DNA of 64,000 bases from the NCBI RefSeq assembly GCF_037975245.1, contig NC_092570.1:12811001-12875000 (forward strand), given 5' to 3'. The translations under genes and the position numbers were made by a program. This stretch comes from Apostichopus japonicus (taxonomy: Eukaryota; Echinodermata; Holothuroidea; Aspidochirotida; Stichopodidae). The notes beneath the pieces are model-generated. The model made no database searches. It worked only from the letters and a program-made list of their open reading frames with translations, and had not been told where the DNA came from. Below, in pieces: positions 49,110 through 62,386 of this stretch (position 1 is the first letter of the stretch; each line of letters starts with the position of its first letter).

Positions 49110-50510
49110 CAAGTTGTAAGAATTTCTGCGGTGCGTAAGGTATAAGCGTCCCAGCTTCGCCTGGCTGGTTTTGTGGGTACGTGTAATTTTAGGCATTGAA
49201 GCCTATTCAATAAAACTGCATGCATGATATAGGCCTAGGACGTCTGACTCTGAGTACTGTAACTGGCAAATACAGTCAATACAGCGCACGATACGTTAGA
49301 TTACCTATGGTATGAAAGCATTGCAACTTTCATTTCAAAGCTGGATTGAGGATAAAAGTCAATTGAATGTTTTACAGGTTCTAAATTGATGTCATAATTT
49401 TAAAGGCCTAGGCTCTAGCCAAAGTAGTGAATCTGAAATGATTTGGGTTAGGCTAGGACTCGGAGCTTGAAAAAGAGTTACAATTACAGGTCCTTAGATT
49501 TAAGCAATATATTGGCCAAATGCCAGTTGATTTTTGTTCAATATGCCACTACTGTAGGGCCCAGGCCTAGAATATAAGGCACTCACATTTTTGTGCAAGT
49601 AGAAGAACATATACATGTGGTAAAAATTATCAATCAAAGAAATGGGCATGATTTCCATACCTTCTATTACAATTCCTGTATTACTGCTTAGCCTATGTGG
49701 TGTGTGCTACAACAGAGGAAATGCCACGTACTACATGGGAATTTTGATTTTAGTCAACTGAAAGTACCATCACTTTTTAAAATTTGTATTTCCTAGCAAA
49801 TGGCTATATGAAGATTTTTGCCATAATTTTACCAAGTGATTGAGATGCTTTAGTATTGATTTATTTTTCCCAAGATTCAAAGTCACTATAGGCTATGCCT
49901 ACTTGGATTGCTGGTTCGACCGCCCTTTCTTGTAGTAGGCTATGTCATGGGGAATAAGATGAAATAATAAGCTGAAATAGCAAATAATAGATAAGAGAGG
50001 AAACCTCATTTCAAGCATGAAATGAATCTAGCTATTTGTCTGAACAGAAATCTGTACCTTAGTAACAAACTGAAGAGGTTATAGTTTTCAAGGTCAAATG
50101 TAAAAGCCTATTGGCTATACAGTCATTTCACAAACATTCCTATGATCTAGACACTTTCACTTAATATTATTGTGGTGAAGATGAGACATTGAGAGCAATT
50201 AAGTTTAACAATGTTGACAAACATTTCATGCCTCTTGATTCCAATATTAGTTTAATATCCATTTATGATTTATATGTTCATAATTAATTGGAAGACATAT
50301 GTTACCAAGGAGATTGACAATTAAAGTAGGGGATCGAGCCATATTGGCCGTGCGCATAGCCTTGGTTTATAATGTTGCATCTGTTGGGCTACTGCACCGT
50401 ACAAATCAAATTTTCATTGAGCGGTTGTGAATGAATTGCAGTATAGCTATAGTAGCTGTATGAAGCAAATTGATTGCATCTGAGTTTACTCTATACTATA
50501 CTGTTGCTTC
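49110..50510. other. AT-rich stretch, no feature recognised
   Basis: No exon, RNA gene or paired terminal repeat was found on either strand. Confidence 0.45.
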
Positions 50511-50527
50511 CGTATCATAATTGTGGT

Positions 50528-50859
50528 CATAAAAAAATAGCCTATAACAACAATTTTTCAAGAGCTCCACGCATGTTTAACATCTTAAAGTGCATATCAT
50601 ATAGGCATGCATCGGTTATTACATCGCATGCCAATTACATACAATCATTTGCCGTCTTATAACCCTTCCATATTGGTTTTTAAGTTTTCGGGAAGTTGTA
50701 ACAATAATAATGATAATAATAAGTTTACCCATTGAAAAACACATTGTAATTTATTTTCCTTTCAGTAGGTGCCCGAAAAATTCTCAGCATATTGCCCAAA
50801 TTTTCACAAAAATATTTGATGGGGGGGGGCCCAGGGGCCCCCTGCCTCCTACGCTTATG
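50528..50859 (+). mobile_element. hAT-like MITE with perfect TSD (332 bp)
   Basis: Begins CATAAAAAAATAGCC and ends CCTCCTACGCTTATG, flanked on both sides by ATTGTGGT (50520-50527 and 50860-50867). Internal blocks match the 435-bp element at 21336-21770. The left terminus has diverged. Confidence 0.85.
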
Positions 50860-50867
50860 ATTGTGGT

Positions 50868-52107
50868 TGATCAAACAATTGAGTGGGAATGACAATATAT
50901 TGTTTATTTCCTTGAATTTGACACAGAAACAACTCTATTTAAGTGTTTTTTCTACATATATGTGAGCCAACAATACTGTAGCATTTTTTCTGGTTATACA
51001 TGATTCTGGCACTGTTTCTCCTTTTACTGCACATTTTAAAATAGGGGTCGAGGAAGTGGAGGGGAGGGAGAATGGGGATGAGTTGTGATTGTCAAATGAT
51101 GTTCTAGAGAGTTTCAATTTACACATATGATATGTACAGGACCTTGGGAACAAAGTGATAGTACTTAACAATATGGAAATGCTATGAAATGTGAACAGAA
51201 CATATCATACATAAACAACACAAATGGAAAACACACTTTATTAGTAATCATTCTAAAAGTTAATTACATAGATATGTTTATCCCCCTCCTCCCCCACCCT
51301 GTGGGAAATAAACTAACTGAAACTAAACCCTTTTAAAGTGTATATTAAACAGGTAGAATAGTTTTCTTTGAATGCATCAAGCTATACTGTTTGTACAGTA
51401 GGCCTCGTGAAACTGAATGCCCAAACTCAGGGAAGAAATCCAGTTTCCCCCGTCAAGGGGAAACTAATCTATTATTGCACAAGCTGGTAACTGTTTTATC
51501 ATTTCCACAACCTGTCTTTCTAGTGCATTCAATATAAATATTTTAATAAGAAGTGAACTGTCATGTTTAATACAGTTGGGGGAAGTGCTGGTATTTGTTC
51601 CCATGGGATGTTTTTCAAGCCCTTGTTCAAATTACCCAAGGGATTTATGGAGTCAAGGGTCAAGTTGTAAAAATACTTGGCATACACTTGATTTACGTGT
51701 TAGCATAGTTTATCTGCATGGTAGCCTATATTTGTGTTTTTAGTCAACTGTATACCCAGACAACACAAATTTACTCACTTTTGACATTTGCAGTCTGCTG
51801 GTACTGCCAATGCAATATTTAGGTTGCAGTGGAGTTACAGTACATGTACAGTAGTTACTGTATGGCACTGCACTAGATCACTATCTACTCATGTTGATCT
51901 GTAGATTTAATTTTATATCATGGCATAAATGGAAGAACCTATTCGCTTTAACTCCACCATTAAGGGCTCACAGTAGCTGGTATAAATTTGTTGTTAATGT
52001 CTGAACTTGGTAAGTTGATTTTTCTGTTAATTTGAGACCAAGAGATGCATATCAATTGGGTATCAGCTAGTCACAACTTGCAGTATAGTATCTTGATTAT
52101 TTATTAT

Positions 52108-52152
<45 letters not shown>

Positions 52153-53675
52153 TTGATTGTATTACCATGGAAGTACAGTACTGTATTACCTTGACAGGTT
52201 AATTAATGCTTTCATGAGATCACAGTGATGTAACTGATAGAATTGTTTCCTTAGGACTACGGATAATTGATGTATCCACAGGTATATAATATTTCAACAT
52301 TTTCACCTAAGTTGTTTGACAGATGATCTCCATTTTAGAATTATTTTTCAAGTTGACTTAATAGTTCAATATTTTCTTATGTAGCAAATTAGTGTGATGT
52401 GCGCTTGTATGGCAGGGTGAATATATACAGTACGTAGGCCTATACAGTAAAGTGGTCTCCTTCAGTTAGAATAACTTTGATGTATCTACATTACAAGATC
52501 CTGATTACAAGTCCATGGCAGTGATGTGCATTAGTTACGCACTCTTTGAGCCACTTTCTCAATGCTAAAATCACCTTAATTAATTATTTTGACCAGTAAA
52601 CCTATGTTTGAAATTGTGGAAAACAAAGAGTCATTTCTCTAACTTTAATTGGCTTTTACCCATACAATAAAGTGTATGATGAAAAAAAGTAACATGTTGG
52701 TGACTCCTGAATGAAATGCATTTACTGACTGGCAGGTGGACTAAAAATTGTAGGAGAAATTTTTGATCTGTTACTGTATTGTTCTAAATGATACTCAACT
52801 TGAGTTTGGATAATTTTCTGACCAAATGTAATTTGCTCTTTAAGTGTAAATTAAAGTGGTAGTGTTTTTCTTAATTAATAATAAAATGCATGTGCAGTGG
52901 CACCGCTTTTGCAAATTGGCAGGCTATTTATTCATCCTTTTGTGATACACACCTGATTTTGTATTAGTGAAGTGTGTGTTTTTGCCCAGGAAAATACATC
53001 TTCTCTAATTAGGCTAAATAGTATCTCTGCAGTAGACATCAGTATGTGTGACAGAAATGTACCGAACATGTTACATCACATCATTGACACAATTTGTTGG
53101 GCTTGGTGATACCTTCTGTATGAAACTATGTTGACTAGATTAAAGATACCAGATATATAGTAAGACCCTGATTATCCGAAGAGTTTTACTGTTACACCTT
53201 ATTTTGGCTGAGTAACAAATCATCTTTTCTATGGTTAAATTTCTAACAGATGAATTAAACCCAAATATGTGAATAATTTAGAATAACTACTGTACGTAGG
53301 TATTGTAAACCATGCATCATCTAGAAATCATTGTATTGCAGTTCTTCACTCCACGTCAAATCCATCTGTATAAAACTGAGATAAACTTTGTAGCAATTCT
53401 AATAGGATTTCTTCTTACAACAAATGTTTCACATGTATGCATTGCATACAGTGTACAAGCATTTGTACCTAGAATCCAGTTGTATCTATAAATGTGGAAT
53501 GGGACACTGCCAGCTAGCCAGCCAATAAGCTATAGCCTAGCAGGAAGCATGCATGGGAACCAGATAACACTTTCATTTGTGGAATGTGAGGAGCTGATAA
53601 CCATGGTAACAACATGAGGTAATATCCCAACCAATAAATGTTTCCCCTGGGCTAAGGAAATATGAACCCCTTGGG
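50868..53675. other. No gene recognised
   Basis: AT-rich; a (TA)n microsatellite lies at 52110-52147. It may include the 3' UTR of the minus-strand gene ending at 53676. No coding exon is visible. Confidence 0.45.
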
Positions 53676-55167
53676 TTATGACCTCAATTTAAGGACAAGG
53701 AGAACAGCAGTCCTTGTAAACTGATCTGTTGGTGGTCTCGGAGGTGTAATTGCATCAAAGAGTAATGGGTTTGTAGGTTGTAAGTGAGAAAGACAGACAT
53801 GAAATACTGTGCTGAGCTGCACCTGTGCAGACATGTAATCCCAGATTCTCTTGATTTTGGAGTAAGGTGTTCTTGTTTAAAGTACAATGCCATATATGTA
53901 CCCTACCTGTGTTATCAACAGACTTAGCAGAGGCGACATTGTACTTTCATGGTAAGTCGGTAAATCCATGGTCTCAAAGTTAGCATCCGGGGATAAAGCT
54001 AGCTGCACAATGTCCGACTGAACATGATTTAACTCAAGTCCCACTCTGACCTTTTCTAATATTTGTAACAAGTCATTAGTCTGCAATTACTGATTAAGGT
54101 ACTCTGAGCCAGTAATGAGTGCACATTGAAAGGTGTTTCTAAATTAGGATTAGTGCTTGTGTTTAGGGCACAGGTATGAAATTGATTTCCGTGGTTACAT
54201 TTGTGCATGGGTAGACTTTGCAGTTTTCCTGAGTTCCTGAGTTATCCAATACTGAAGCAATAAGACAAGCTAACATAACTATAAGCTATAGTGCGAACAC
54301 TGTCTGAAATCCACTGTAGACTTTCCATGTTACAATAGTCAAGTTGAGTCTGGGCCCATTTAGCCGTGCAGTGAGATGCAATGTCAGGGATAATTTGCCA
54401 ATATGTATAAACACATGGACATGCATTAAATTGACTTAAACAAATGAGCTTTCATGCTTATTTATTATGAAAGCATTTTTTTCTTTTCAGTGGTAATTCA
54501 CAGAAATAAAAAGCATAAAAAATTGTGACATTTGTGAACCTTTTTTTTTTATATTTCTTTCAAAGCTCACTAATCTTACTTTTAATTAAACATGAATTTC
54601 ACAGTCGAAAATTGAAAATTTGAGGTGGGAAACCTGTTTCACCATGACCAGTTGAAGAGACCATGCATGTTACTGAGCTAATGCATCAAAGGGAGGGGAG
54701 GGGCATATAGGGACTTCAGAGAATATTTACAACCACTAACCAACTAAGAGGCACATTTTTCTTTCAGTCCCTTCTTCATATTAGCTCGTTTAACATCACT
54801 TAAACTAAATAAAGAATATATAGTTTCCAATAACTCAAACCATCTTGTGTTAGCTAGGGCAATAAAGTCTTGAGAACTATATATATAGTAGTGACTGCTA
54901 TGTACTTGATACAGTACAGTAGGCCTATGCTGACTGATCTTGTATAGTTACAGCTGTAGTTTAGTGCATTTACCTCCTCATCTCCTTTGCAACTTGTAGT
55001 GAAGATATACTGTAACTTGAGGAAAACAAACCAAGACTTCTTTGTAGAAATCCTTTGAACAGCATAAGCAGTCTGATCAGTATCTGCTCTGCCTTCTCTA
55101 GAGGCTATCATGACAATTAACAGATCTACTCTGGTTGATGAGAATGAACCAATCCAGTTCACTGTCC
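53676..55167 (-). CDS. Probable 3' end of an unidentified gene (three exons)
   Basis: Three minus-strand segments, each bounded by AG and GT and phase-compatible: 55167-54974 (2 nt plus 64 codons), 54080-53907 (58 codons) and 53822-53676 (48 codons, then TAA). The phases join without a stop over about 170 codons. The second is helix-like (NDLLQILEKVRVGLELNHVQ), and the last ends in TAVLLVLKLRS. The intron between the second and third is only 84 bp. Composition is protein-like, with no repeats. I do not recognise the family, and upstream exons were not found with confidence. Chance agreement of frame and phase cannot be excluded. Confidence 0.4.
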
Positions 55168-55636
55168 CTAGTTGTACATAAACTGATGTTTGACAGGACT
55201 ATTGTCAATGGAAAACTGTACACAAATACACAATAAGATTAACTACAGGAGTCCTTCAAATCTGCCATACATTTGTTTACATGGTAAAGGAAAAGTGCTC
55301 AACTCAAGTATCTCTTTAAGGGGGGGCAAGTGGTTTTCTGTTGTGCAAAATTTTTCTGTACTATTTGCAATGGAATTTAGGTAAATATGCTAATTGTGTA
55401 GAGCGGTTAATTGGACTTTCTATTCCATTGTTGTCTAAATTAATGTTCTGCTATCATCAAGTTTGTATACACTAAATGAATCAATCCTGTAGACACTATC
55501 TGGAAGACCCTCACTCCCACCCCACTCTCCATCTCCTCCCAACCCCCCCCCACCCCCTTAACAAAACTCCATTTTCAATCTGGTGCTTGTGGCTATATAA
55601 TTAAACATGCAAAGTTGAAGGAAAGTACATTTACTC

Positions 55637-56013
55637 TTAAAGCTGTATTTTGCCTTTTGTCACCGTTTTCCAAGTTTTTGACAAGTCCATCAAGTTTTTT
55701 ACACAAAACAGCAAACTAAGATATTAGCCAAGTTTTTTCTCTGCCAAAATAGTTAATTGGCGAGTAATTAAGGACATTTACAGATAATGAAAAAAGTGTC
55801 CTCCGACAGACAAATTACAGATGATGGGCGAGGTTTATTTGGATCCCCAACGGAAAATATCTTTGAGAAAAACAAAGTTGAAAGTTGTAAATTTTTGGAC
55901 TTTTATGCCACCATTTGAAGTAAGATTTTAATAGATAAGCTAGTTATGTATGTCGTTATGGCATCAGTGAGGTTGAGAAAAACCATAGAAAAGGACGCAA
56001 AATGCTGCTTTAA
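55637..56013. mobile_element. TTAA-flanked MITE, different family
   Basis: The ends read TTAAAGCTGTATTTTGCC and, inverted, TTAAAGCAGCATTTTGCG, including TTAA on both sides (55637-55640, 56010-56013). 377 bp with no coding capacity. It is unrelated in sequence to the TTAA element at 35103 and 62387. Confidence 0.82.
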
Positions 56014-56017
56014 GTGT

Positions 56018-58220
56018 ATTGCACACTTTTGAAATAGTACAAATTGTATTGTTAAGTCAGTGTGTATTCTTCATAGTACAAGTTTAAAACACTTCTCAAA
56101 CGGTACACGGTAAGTGATCAACAGTTGCCCAAAAGGTCATTGGTATTGCCCCAAAATATGCTAGAAATTCCAGTAGAGTAATGCAACTACTGTAGCAGTT
56201 TACTGCCAGTGCTGCAAAGGTGAGTACCCACACTGAAATATTTAATTGTCTATTTGGGGGATTGACCAAATCATCAAAGAAAGTCCTCTTGAAAACTTCT
56301 AAAACTGCTAAACTTATGGGCCAATACTGATATCCTGTAAAACTCATCCTCTTTAACCCCTAATGCACAGTACAATATATGTGCTGGCGTCACCAGTAAC
56401 AAATATGGTTTAAAGCTAAATATAAGTTGCATCGCCATATGAAAACATCTGCAAGCATCTCAGATCCAACTTTTGATTGACACAATTTATTTTACAGAAA
56501 GTTTTGGTTTCAAAAAGTGTTGATATGAGAGCAAAATTCCTGTCAAATTAACACTTCATCAGTGCAGTGCTTGCCCTTTTATATCAACAATTAAATGTCT
56601 GACCCTTGGCCTGTAGCAAACTGGCTGTTAATTTTTTTTATTTCAAACCCTTGTCACGCTTCCTCCATTAAAAGTGATTTGGTCAGTAGATAACATTGTG
56701 AACAAAGAACAGCCTCCTGATGCCCAAAGAATATTGGCAAGTACCCGGGTATTGGTTCGTTTCTTTTCTGACATTGAGATGGAGGAACATCTTAAGGCAT
56801 TCCTAGGATGCCTCTGCGGTGTGTACCAGCCAATCATCAAACAGGAATTATTAAGGCCTGTAGTGATCTCCTGTGGTTACAATCATGAGGATCATAACAT
56901 GTTAGGCTTGTTAGAGAGTTATATACCAGCATATATATATTTGTAGAGTGAATTCGGCTGTGACAAATCTCTTCCACATTGTGCCCACCCATAGACGTAA
57001 TAACTGCCATATTGCAGAATCAAAATATAATGACTTGTTTTTGTCATGAACCAGTGGAATATCTATACCTTTTGCCTACAATAACTGAAACTGGATTTAA
57101 TGTTATTCTGACTTGGCAATGGACTATGGTACCCAGAATAAATTTCTGATATCTGGGCCACTGTTTTCTCAAACCTCTAATCCTCTGTAATGCTAAAATT
57201 GTGTGACAATTAGTTTGATGAGACAGTTGTCAGCAGTAAACTAGAGCATCAGTACAGGATATATAGCTACTGTGTGTGTGTGCATTCTGGATTGCATGTG
57301 CGGTCAATAAAATTGTGATTGGATGAATTGTGATTGGATGATTGACTTCATGTTCATAGTATGCAATGCTTTATATGCTTCATGATTGCAACTGTAACTT
57401 TGATCTGGAAATGTCTGCATGAATGGATTATATGGTACTGACTCAAGTGTAATAAGTTTGTTTTTATATTTTCCGCTGGATATTTCAGTTTTGCCTTTTG
57501 TTTAATGCTTTAACAACTTGATTCATTATCAGTGGAATCCTTAAATGCTGCCCTATGGTATTTTGTAGAGGCACACAAGACTGACAGGACATTTGACAAA
57601 GAACTCTGAAAATTTGGATCAATAATGAAGATTTCTGTGAATATAAGTGAATCCAATGATAAATTCCTATGAAAGTTATCTAATTTTTAAACCCCAAGAT
57701 TTATGTAAGGATAGGCTAAAGCAATTGTATATTACAGTATATACTGTAGGTCCAGTCTGTAAGTAAAGGCATTCATTGCTTGGAAGAAAAAAAGTGCATT
57801 TGAAGGAACAAAGACATTGTAACGGTTTATACAGAATGTGGAGTATCACATATTATCTGATATTTGTGGTAATATCTGTTATCAATACCAAACTACAAGT
57901 GTGAAACTCTAGACATGACAAGGAGTTAATTATTGATACTGCAACAACAGATACATTTCCACTTGGCATTCTTTGACTACCGGTATAGCATTTTATCATC
58001 TGTGTTTTATTTACTGAGCTATTGAACTTGATGAAATGTATACATGTCTAGCACAAAGGTCAAACAAACATACAACTGTATGTGGTAGGATGTGACTCAC
58101 TGCATCTATGAAAACTAATTAGCATTGCTGCTGAGTATTATCTTTGTGAATGCCAGAGACAAAAGTCATTTGGAGAATTTTGATAGACTTTTGGATAATT
58201 AAAACATTTAAAACAGTATC
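56018..58220. other. No gene established
   Basis: Two medium open frames occur (minus 56347-56096; plus 56674-56946) with protein-like composition, but I could not attach splice sites or a family. Otherwise AT-rich sequence. Confidence 0.4.
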
Positions 58221-58223
58221 AAT

Positions 58224-61200
58224 ATGAATGGCACACGTTACAGCCAAGTGCCTCCGCGCAGCCCTACCAGGGTTCCTCACTATCCAATGTCAGTCAGGTA
58301 AGGAGTGATTCTTCATTTCCTAATCGGTTTAAAAAATTGCACCAGATGTGGTAAAAGTTTCATGTGATTGTTTAGCAACGTACCCAACACGAGGCAAATA
58401 TAGTGTAGGCAGGCCTACTGCACATACATGAAGGTACATGGAAGATTACTGTATGTAAAAGTGAGAATTAAGGTGGCATGCAGATACAGTAACAACTTTG
58501 TTCACCCAACTGGGAAAAGAAAATTGGATTGAACAGTAAAAACTCAAGGGTAAACATAACCTGGGTATCAATTACCAATCACACCAAGTAACATTTTAAT
58601 CTTTTGTCTTTTTTTTGTATCTTACAGTAGTTTCATGAATTGGAATATTGTTTTGTATGTATTGCAGAGAAATTTTAGACTATCATATTACGTACATTGA
58701 TGGAAAGAAGGTTTTAGTATATAGTACTGTTAACTCTCTTGGAAACCTTTGCAATGAGCAATATAATTTGTGTGGTTTGAATTTGAATGATTAGTATCAG
58801 ATGCAGCTCCCAGGAAACCAATTTCATGGTCAATGCAACCTGATCCCCCCAGGCAACCATTCAATCTGGTCATGGACTCAGTGTCTGTCTACACTTTAGA
58901 AGTTGGTAGATTTGACAGAATCATCCTGGCAAAGAAAAGAAATTTTGAAATTTTGTGTACATTCTTCATAATAAACAAGACCCAGATGCAATTGTCTAGC
59001 CTCTCCTTTACCCCCCATCCATATTTATAGCACTACTAATTAATTTTTCCTAGTATTTTTAGATTATTTCAAGTATACACATGTATGTAAACAGGTCGAC
59101 AGTATCATATTTTGTTCAAAGTGATGGTGGATCAGATCATTTAAATGATCACTTCATTTGTGATTGGCTAATAAATATTCAATGATTGTGAACATTCAGC
59201 TTTGACAAATTCCCCAAACAAAATTGGTTCACAGCCCCTGTCATATTTTAAAAAGCAACGATTCATGACGTGTGTAATGTAATGAAACAAAAAAGTTTAC
59301 TAATTGAGGAAAGGTATGTTTGTTTTGACTGTTTTAGTGGAGTTCAAAGCAGTAATATGACTTTATTTACAATATGCAATGTTTCTGATCGTGTAAATAG
59401 ATTTAAATTAAAACTTTGTTTAAATTATTGCATTAAAGCTGCAGTTAGCATATACTTTTGTCACAGTCCCACCTGGTAAGCCATACCTATATCTGTGTTT
59501 TTAGTTAAAACAGTTTAAACTTATTTAGGAGCTTATATTTTTTATTAGGATTAGCTTAACGGTTACAACCCAGTGCATCCTTAGGGTCAGGCAGTGGCGT
59601 AGGAAGGTACTTTTGAGTGGGGGGGCTGAAGACTGATAGCCGGCCTGGGGGAGGGTCCTAAAAAAATTTCCAAAGGGGAGGGGGACACCCCCTCCCCTTT
59701 GGAAATTTTTTGCATTTCCAGGTGGCCTCATGCAATTTGGTGGAATATAGCACACTTCAACACCCACTCCATTTTGTGAATAATTTTGCATTTTCACCTG
59801 GCCTTTGATGCAATTTGGTGCTCCAAATGAGATTTTTTTCTCATTTGGGTAATGAAAAAGGGGTTTTCTGACTTGCGAAGCGGGGGGCGGAATGATACTT
59901 CCGCCCCTCCATATTTTTCACTGGGGGGCTGGCGCCCCCCAGCTCCCCGGTTCCTACGCCCTTGGGGCCAGGGGATGTATAGCCAGGACAATAGTTGAGT
60001 GCCGGTTGCCATATTTTGATGTCATGAGATCCCTACTGTTGCTTACGTGGGTCATCTTGTTAAGATGCGTAGTAGAAGTCTCCCTAACTGGTGTATCTTA
60101 AGCACTGGTTGTGAAAATTAACAAGTGCTGGATGGAAAGGTATCAATTTCTGATAGGTGCTGGTTAATGGTACAAATCAGCACTAGATGACGCCAACAAG
60201 CATACACTATACAGCACAGTAGCTTCAACACTGAGTGAAGGATATCCAGCTAAACTGTATATACTGTACACTAAGTCACTTTAGAAATGAAATACATCAA
60301 ACTTCAATTGACATGATGAAAATCACATGTCCAGAAATTGGAGAAAAAAAAATATTAGAAAAAATACTAAAAAACAAACAAACAAGGTATTCAACTGAAT
60401 ATCTTGCTGTGAGAGAGAGACTACATTGCTTGAATTATATCAGTGGGGTTAGTTTGAATAGTTTCTTTCATTAGTTCCCCCCGCATCTCCTTGATCCATA
60501 ATTGGTTTCAAGCTCCAGTAATCACAGTAAGAGACAAATAGTACAGAATGCATTTCCATAGTTTTTATAATAGAACCATAGTTACAAGTTGTTCCTGTAA
60601 ATTGTCTACCTCGCACTATTCTCAGTCACTCTGTTGCTCTGTGCGCACACTGCTAATATGAAATTCCTTTCATTCAGGACACAATAACCGGTAACCAGCC
60701 CTACGGTGGTGAATGAATGGCTTTATATGCGAACAGCAATTATCCGCAGACCACAATCCAAATCGTCAAACACACACAGCACTATTTTATACCACTACTT
60801 TTTGAGCCTTTAATTCTGCTAGCTGTCGATCAGTCGATGACCTCATCATATCTATTACCCTGTTCTCTCTTACTTTCATCACACAGAGCACTAGAGCCGG
60901 GGACGTACATCAAGAGATCCACGCAGACGTTAGCATCGGCTCGTTCGGGTCATCTATACCACAGTCGTTCATGCAACCTTTCAGTATACAGCCAGCAGAA
61001 CGTTGACTTTAGGATGTCGTGTGGACTGACAGCGATCGGTGTCATCTGGGCGGTCGTGTCCATCCTGGGCACCGCCGCCTCTTGTGTCGGATTCTTTCTG
61101 CCGTACTGGTTAGAGGGGACGCTGGGTAATACCTCCCATCCCGTACACTTTGGCGTTTTCCGTAGATGTAACTACTTCATGAACAATGAAGTAGTCTTAA

Positions 61201-62288
61201 AGTGCGGACACTACACCACCTTCTCAGACATTCCCACCATGACCTGGAAAATATGCACCGTCGTTATCGGATTGGGTTGTGTAACTTCATTGTTTGTCAG
61301 TTTTTGCGGCCTATTGGCTTGCTGTGTCAGGGACTTCGTTACCAGGAGGGTGGGCCGTGTATGTGGTGTTCTGCAGTTTATTGCAGGTATGTTTTATGTT
61401 TGTACATCTATTGGTTTGAAAATGTTGTATATAAATGTTATATTTGCTAAAAGTTGAACAACTGCAATCTCATTTCAAGTTACGATGATGTAATGTAACT
61501 GATAGTAACTGGTGACCTAACAGAAACAGCTGATTCATTGTGTCAAGTGGACTTTGAAATAAATATATAACTTAAAAAAGGAAAGTAAGAGATAATATTT
61601 CTCACAAATGTTCGATCCTTTTTAAATCAGATAAAATTAGTTACAAGTGTTGGCTAAGATTCGTCATAGAACTCTTGTTGGTGATAATGTGGTTGATTTA
61701 CTCCCATCTTACAGTAACTGTTGGCTGTATGCAGTGATAAGCTGATTATACTCCTGCTTAAACCATTTATTATCATTAAGACTGATGAAAATGTCAAAAG
61801 AGTTCATTATCAACAACATTGGCAGGTTTATTACACCTCAAAGGTTTGTGACATGTGAAGCTCGTAAATGTGTACTTTGCTTTGATAGTTTGGCAGTCTC
61901 TAAATGTCAAGATGACATGCAGGGTTATACTTAATGAATGATTCGAGATGCTTAGTGTTTTGTCAGCCAAACTAATGGATTATCATTCCTGAGGGCATTT
62001 TACCAAATTTGATGACTTATGGTCAATGCAGTATAAAATATCTTAAAATCATCAGCTCTGGAATTTTGATCATGCATGAAGCTTTTGGAATTCTGTTGTT
62101 AAATTGTAAACTTTGCAAACTTGTGTAACTGGTAAAATGTGACATCATGATTGTAAGATGCTTTCCTCTCTCTCTCTTCTTTCCTCCAGCTATCTTAATT
62201 GGTACAGGAATGGCATTATATCCTCAGGGCTGGAGTCATGAACATGTCAGGGAAGCCTGTGGACCAGATTCACAACCGTACAATCCCG
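58224..62288 (+). CDS. LHFPL6/LHFP-like tetraspan membrane protein (partial, 3' end outside window)
   Basis: Coding exons 58224-58297, 60887-61386 and 62190-62288, with GT..AG junctions and phases that fit. Exon 3 ends in mid-codon at a GTAAAA donor, and the rest lies beyond the window or in an exon I could not see. Residues 1-67 are a polar N-terminal extension. From M68 the sequence follows the LHFP family: GLTAIGVIWAVVSILGTAAS (TM1 start, 71-90), GFFLPYWL, then FRRCNY (116-121) and KCGHYTTFSDIP in the extracellular loop, WKICTVVIGLGCVTSLFVSF (TM2), CVRDFVTRRVGRVCGV, QFIAGAILIGTGMALYPQGW (TM3, 188-206). TM4 is missing. LHFPL proteins are four-helix membrane proteins; relatives LHFPL4 and LHFPL5 partner GABA-A receptors and hair-cell channels, while the role of LHFPL6 is poorly known. 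Translation could instead begin at M68, which would match family length better. Confidence 0.9.
59592..59964 (+). mobile_element. GGCGTAGGA-family MITE, copy 2, in LHFPL intron 1
   Basis: Full-length match to 40938-41319 in the same orientation, with the same internal hairpin. The flanks GGGTCAGG and GGGCCAGG agree at 7 of 8 positions, supporting an 8-bp duplication. Confidence 0.87.
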
Positions 62289-62386
62289 GTAAAAGTCAAA
62301 TTTTATAATTTCATGGAATATAATCATTCTGCTTTTAAATTGTGGCTTTAAATTTACTTATTGTTATGTACTGTATATCCTAAATA

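Noticed and set aside
56096-56347. Hydrophobic minus-strand frame suggesting a membrane exon
   Set aside because: An acceptor is possible but no usable in-frame donor or family match was found; kept only as a note.
56674-56946. 90-codon plus-strand frame with protein-like composition
   Set aside because: No clear donor and no recognised family. Joining it to the possible exon at 49001 is phase-compatible but unsupported.
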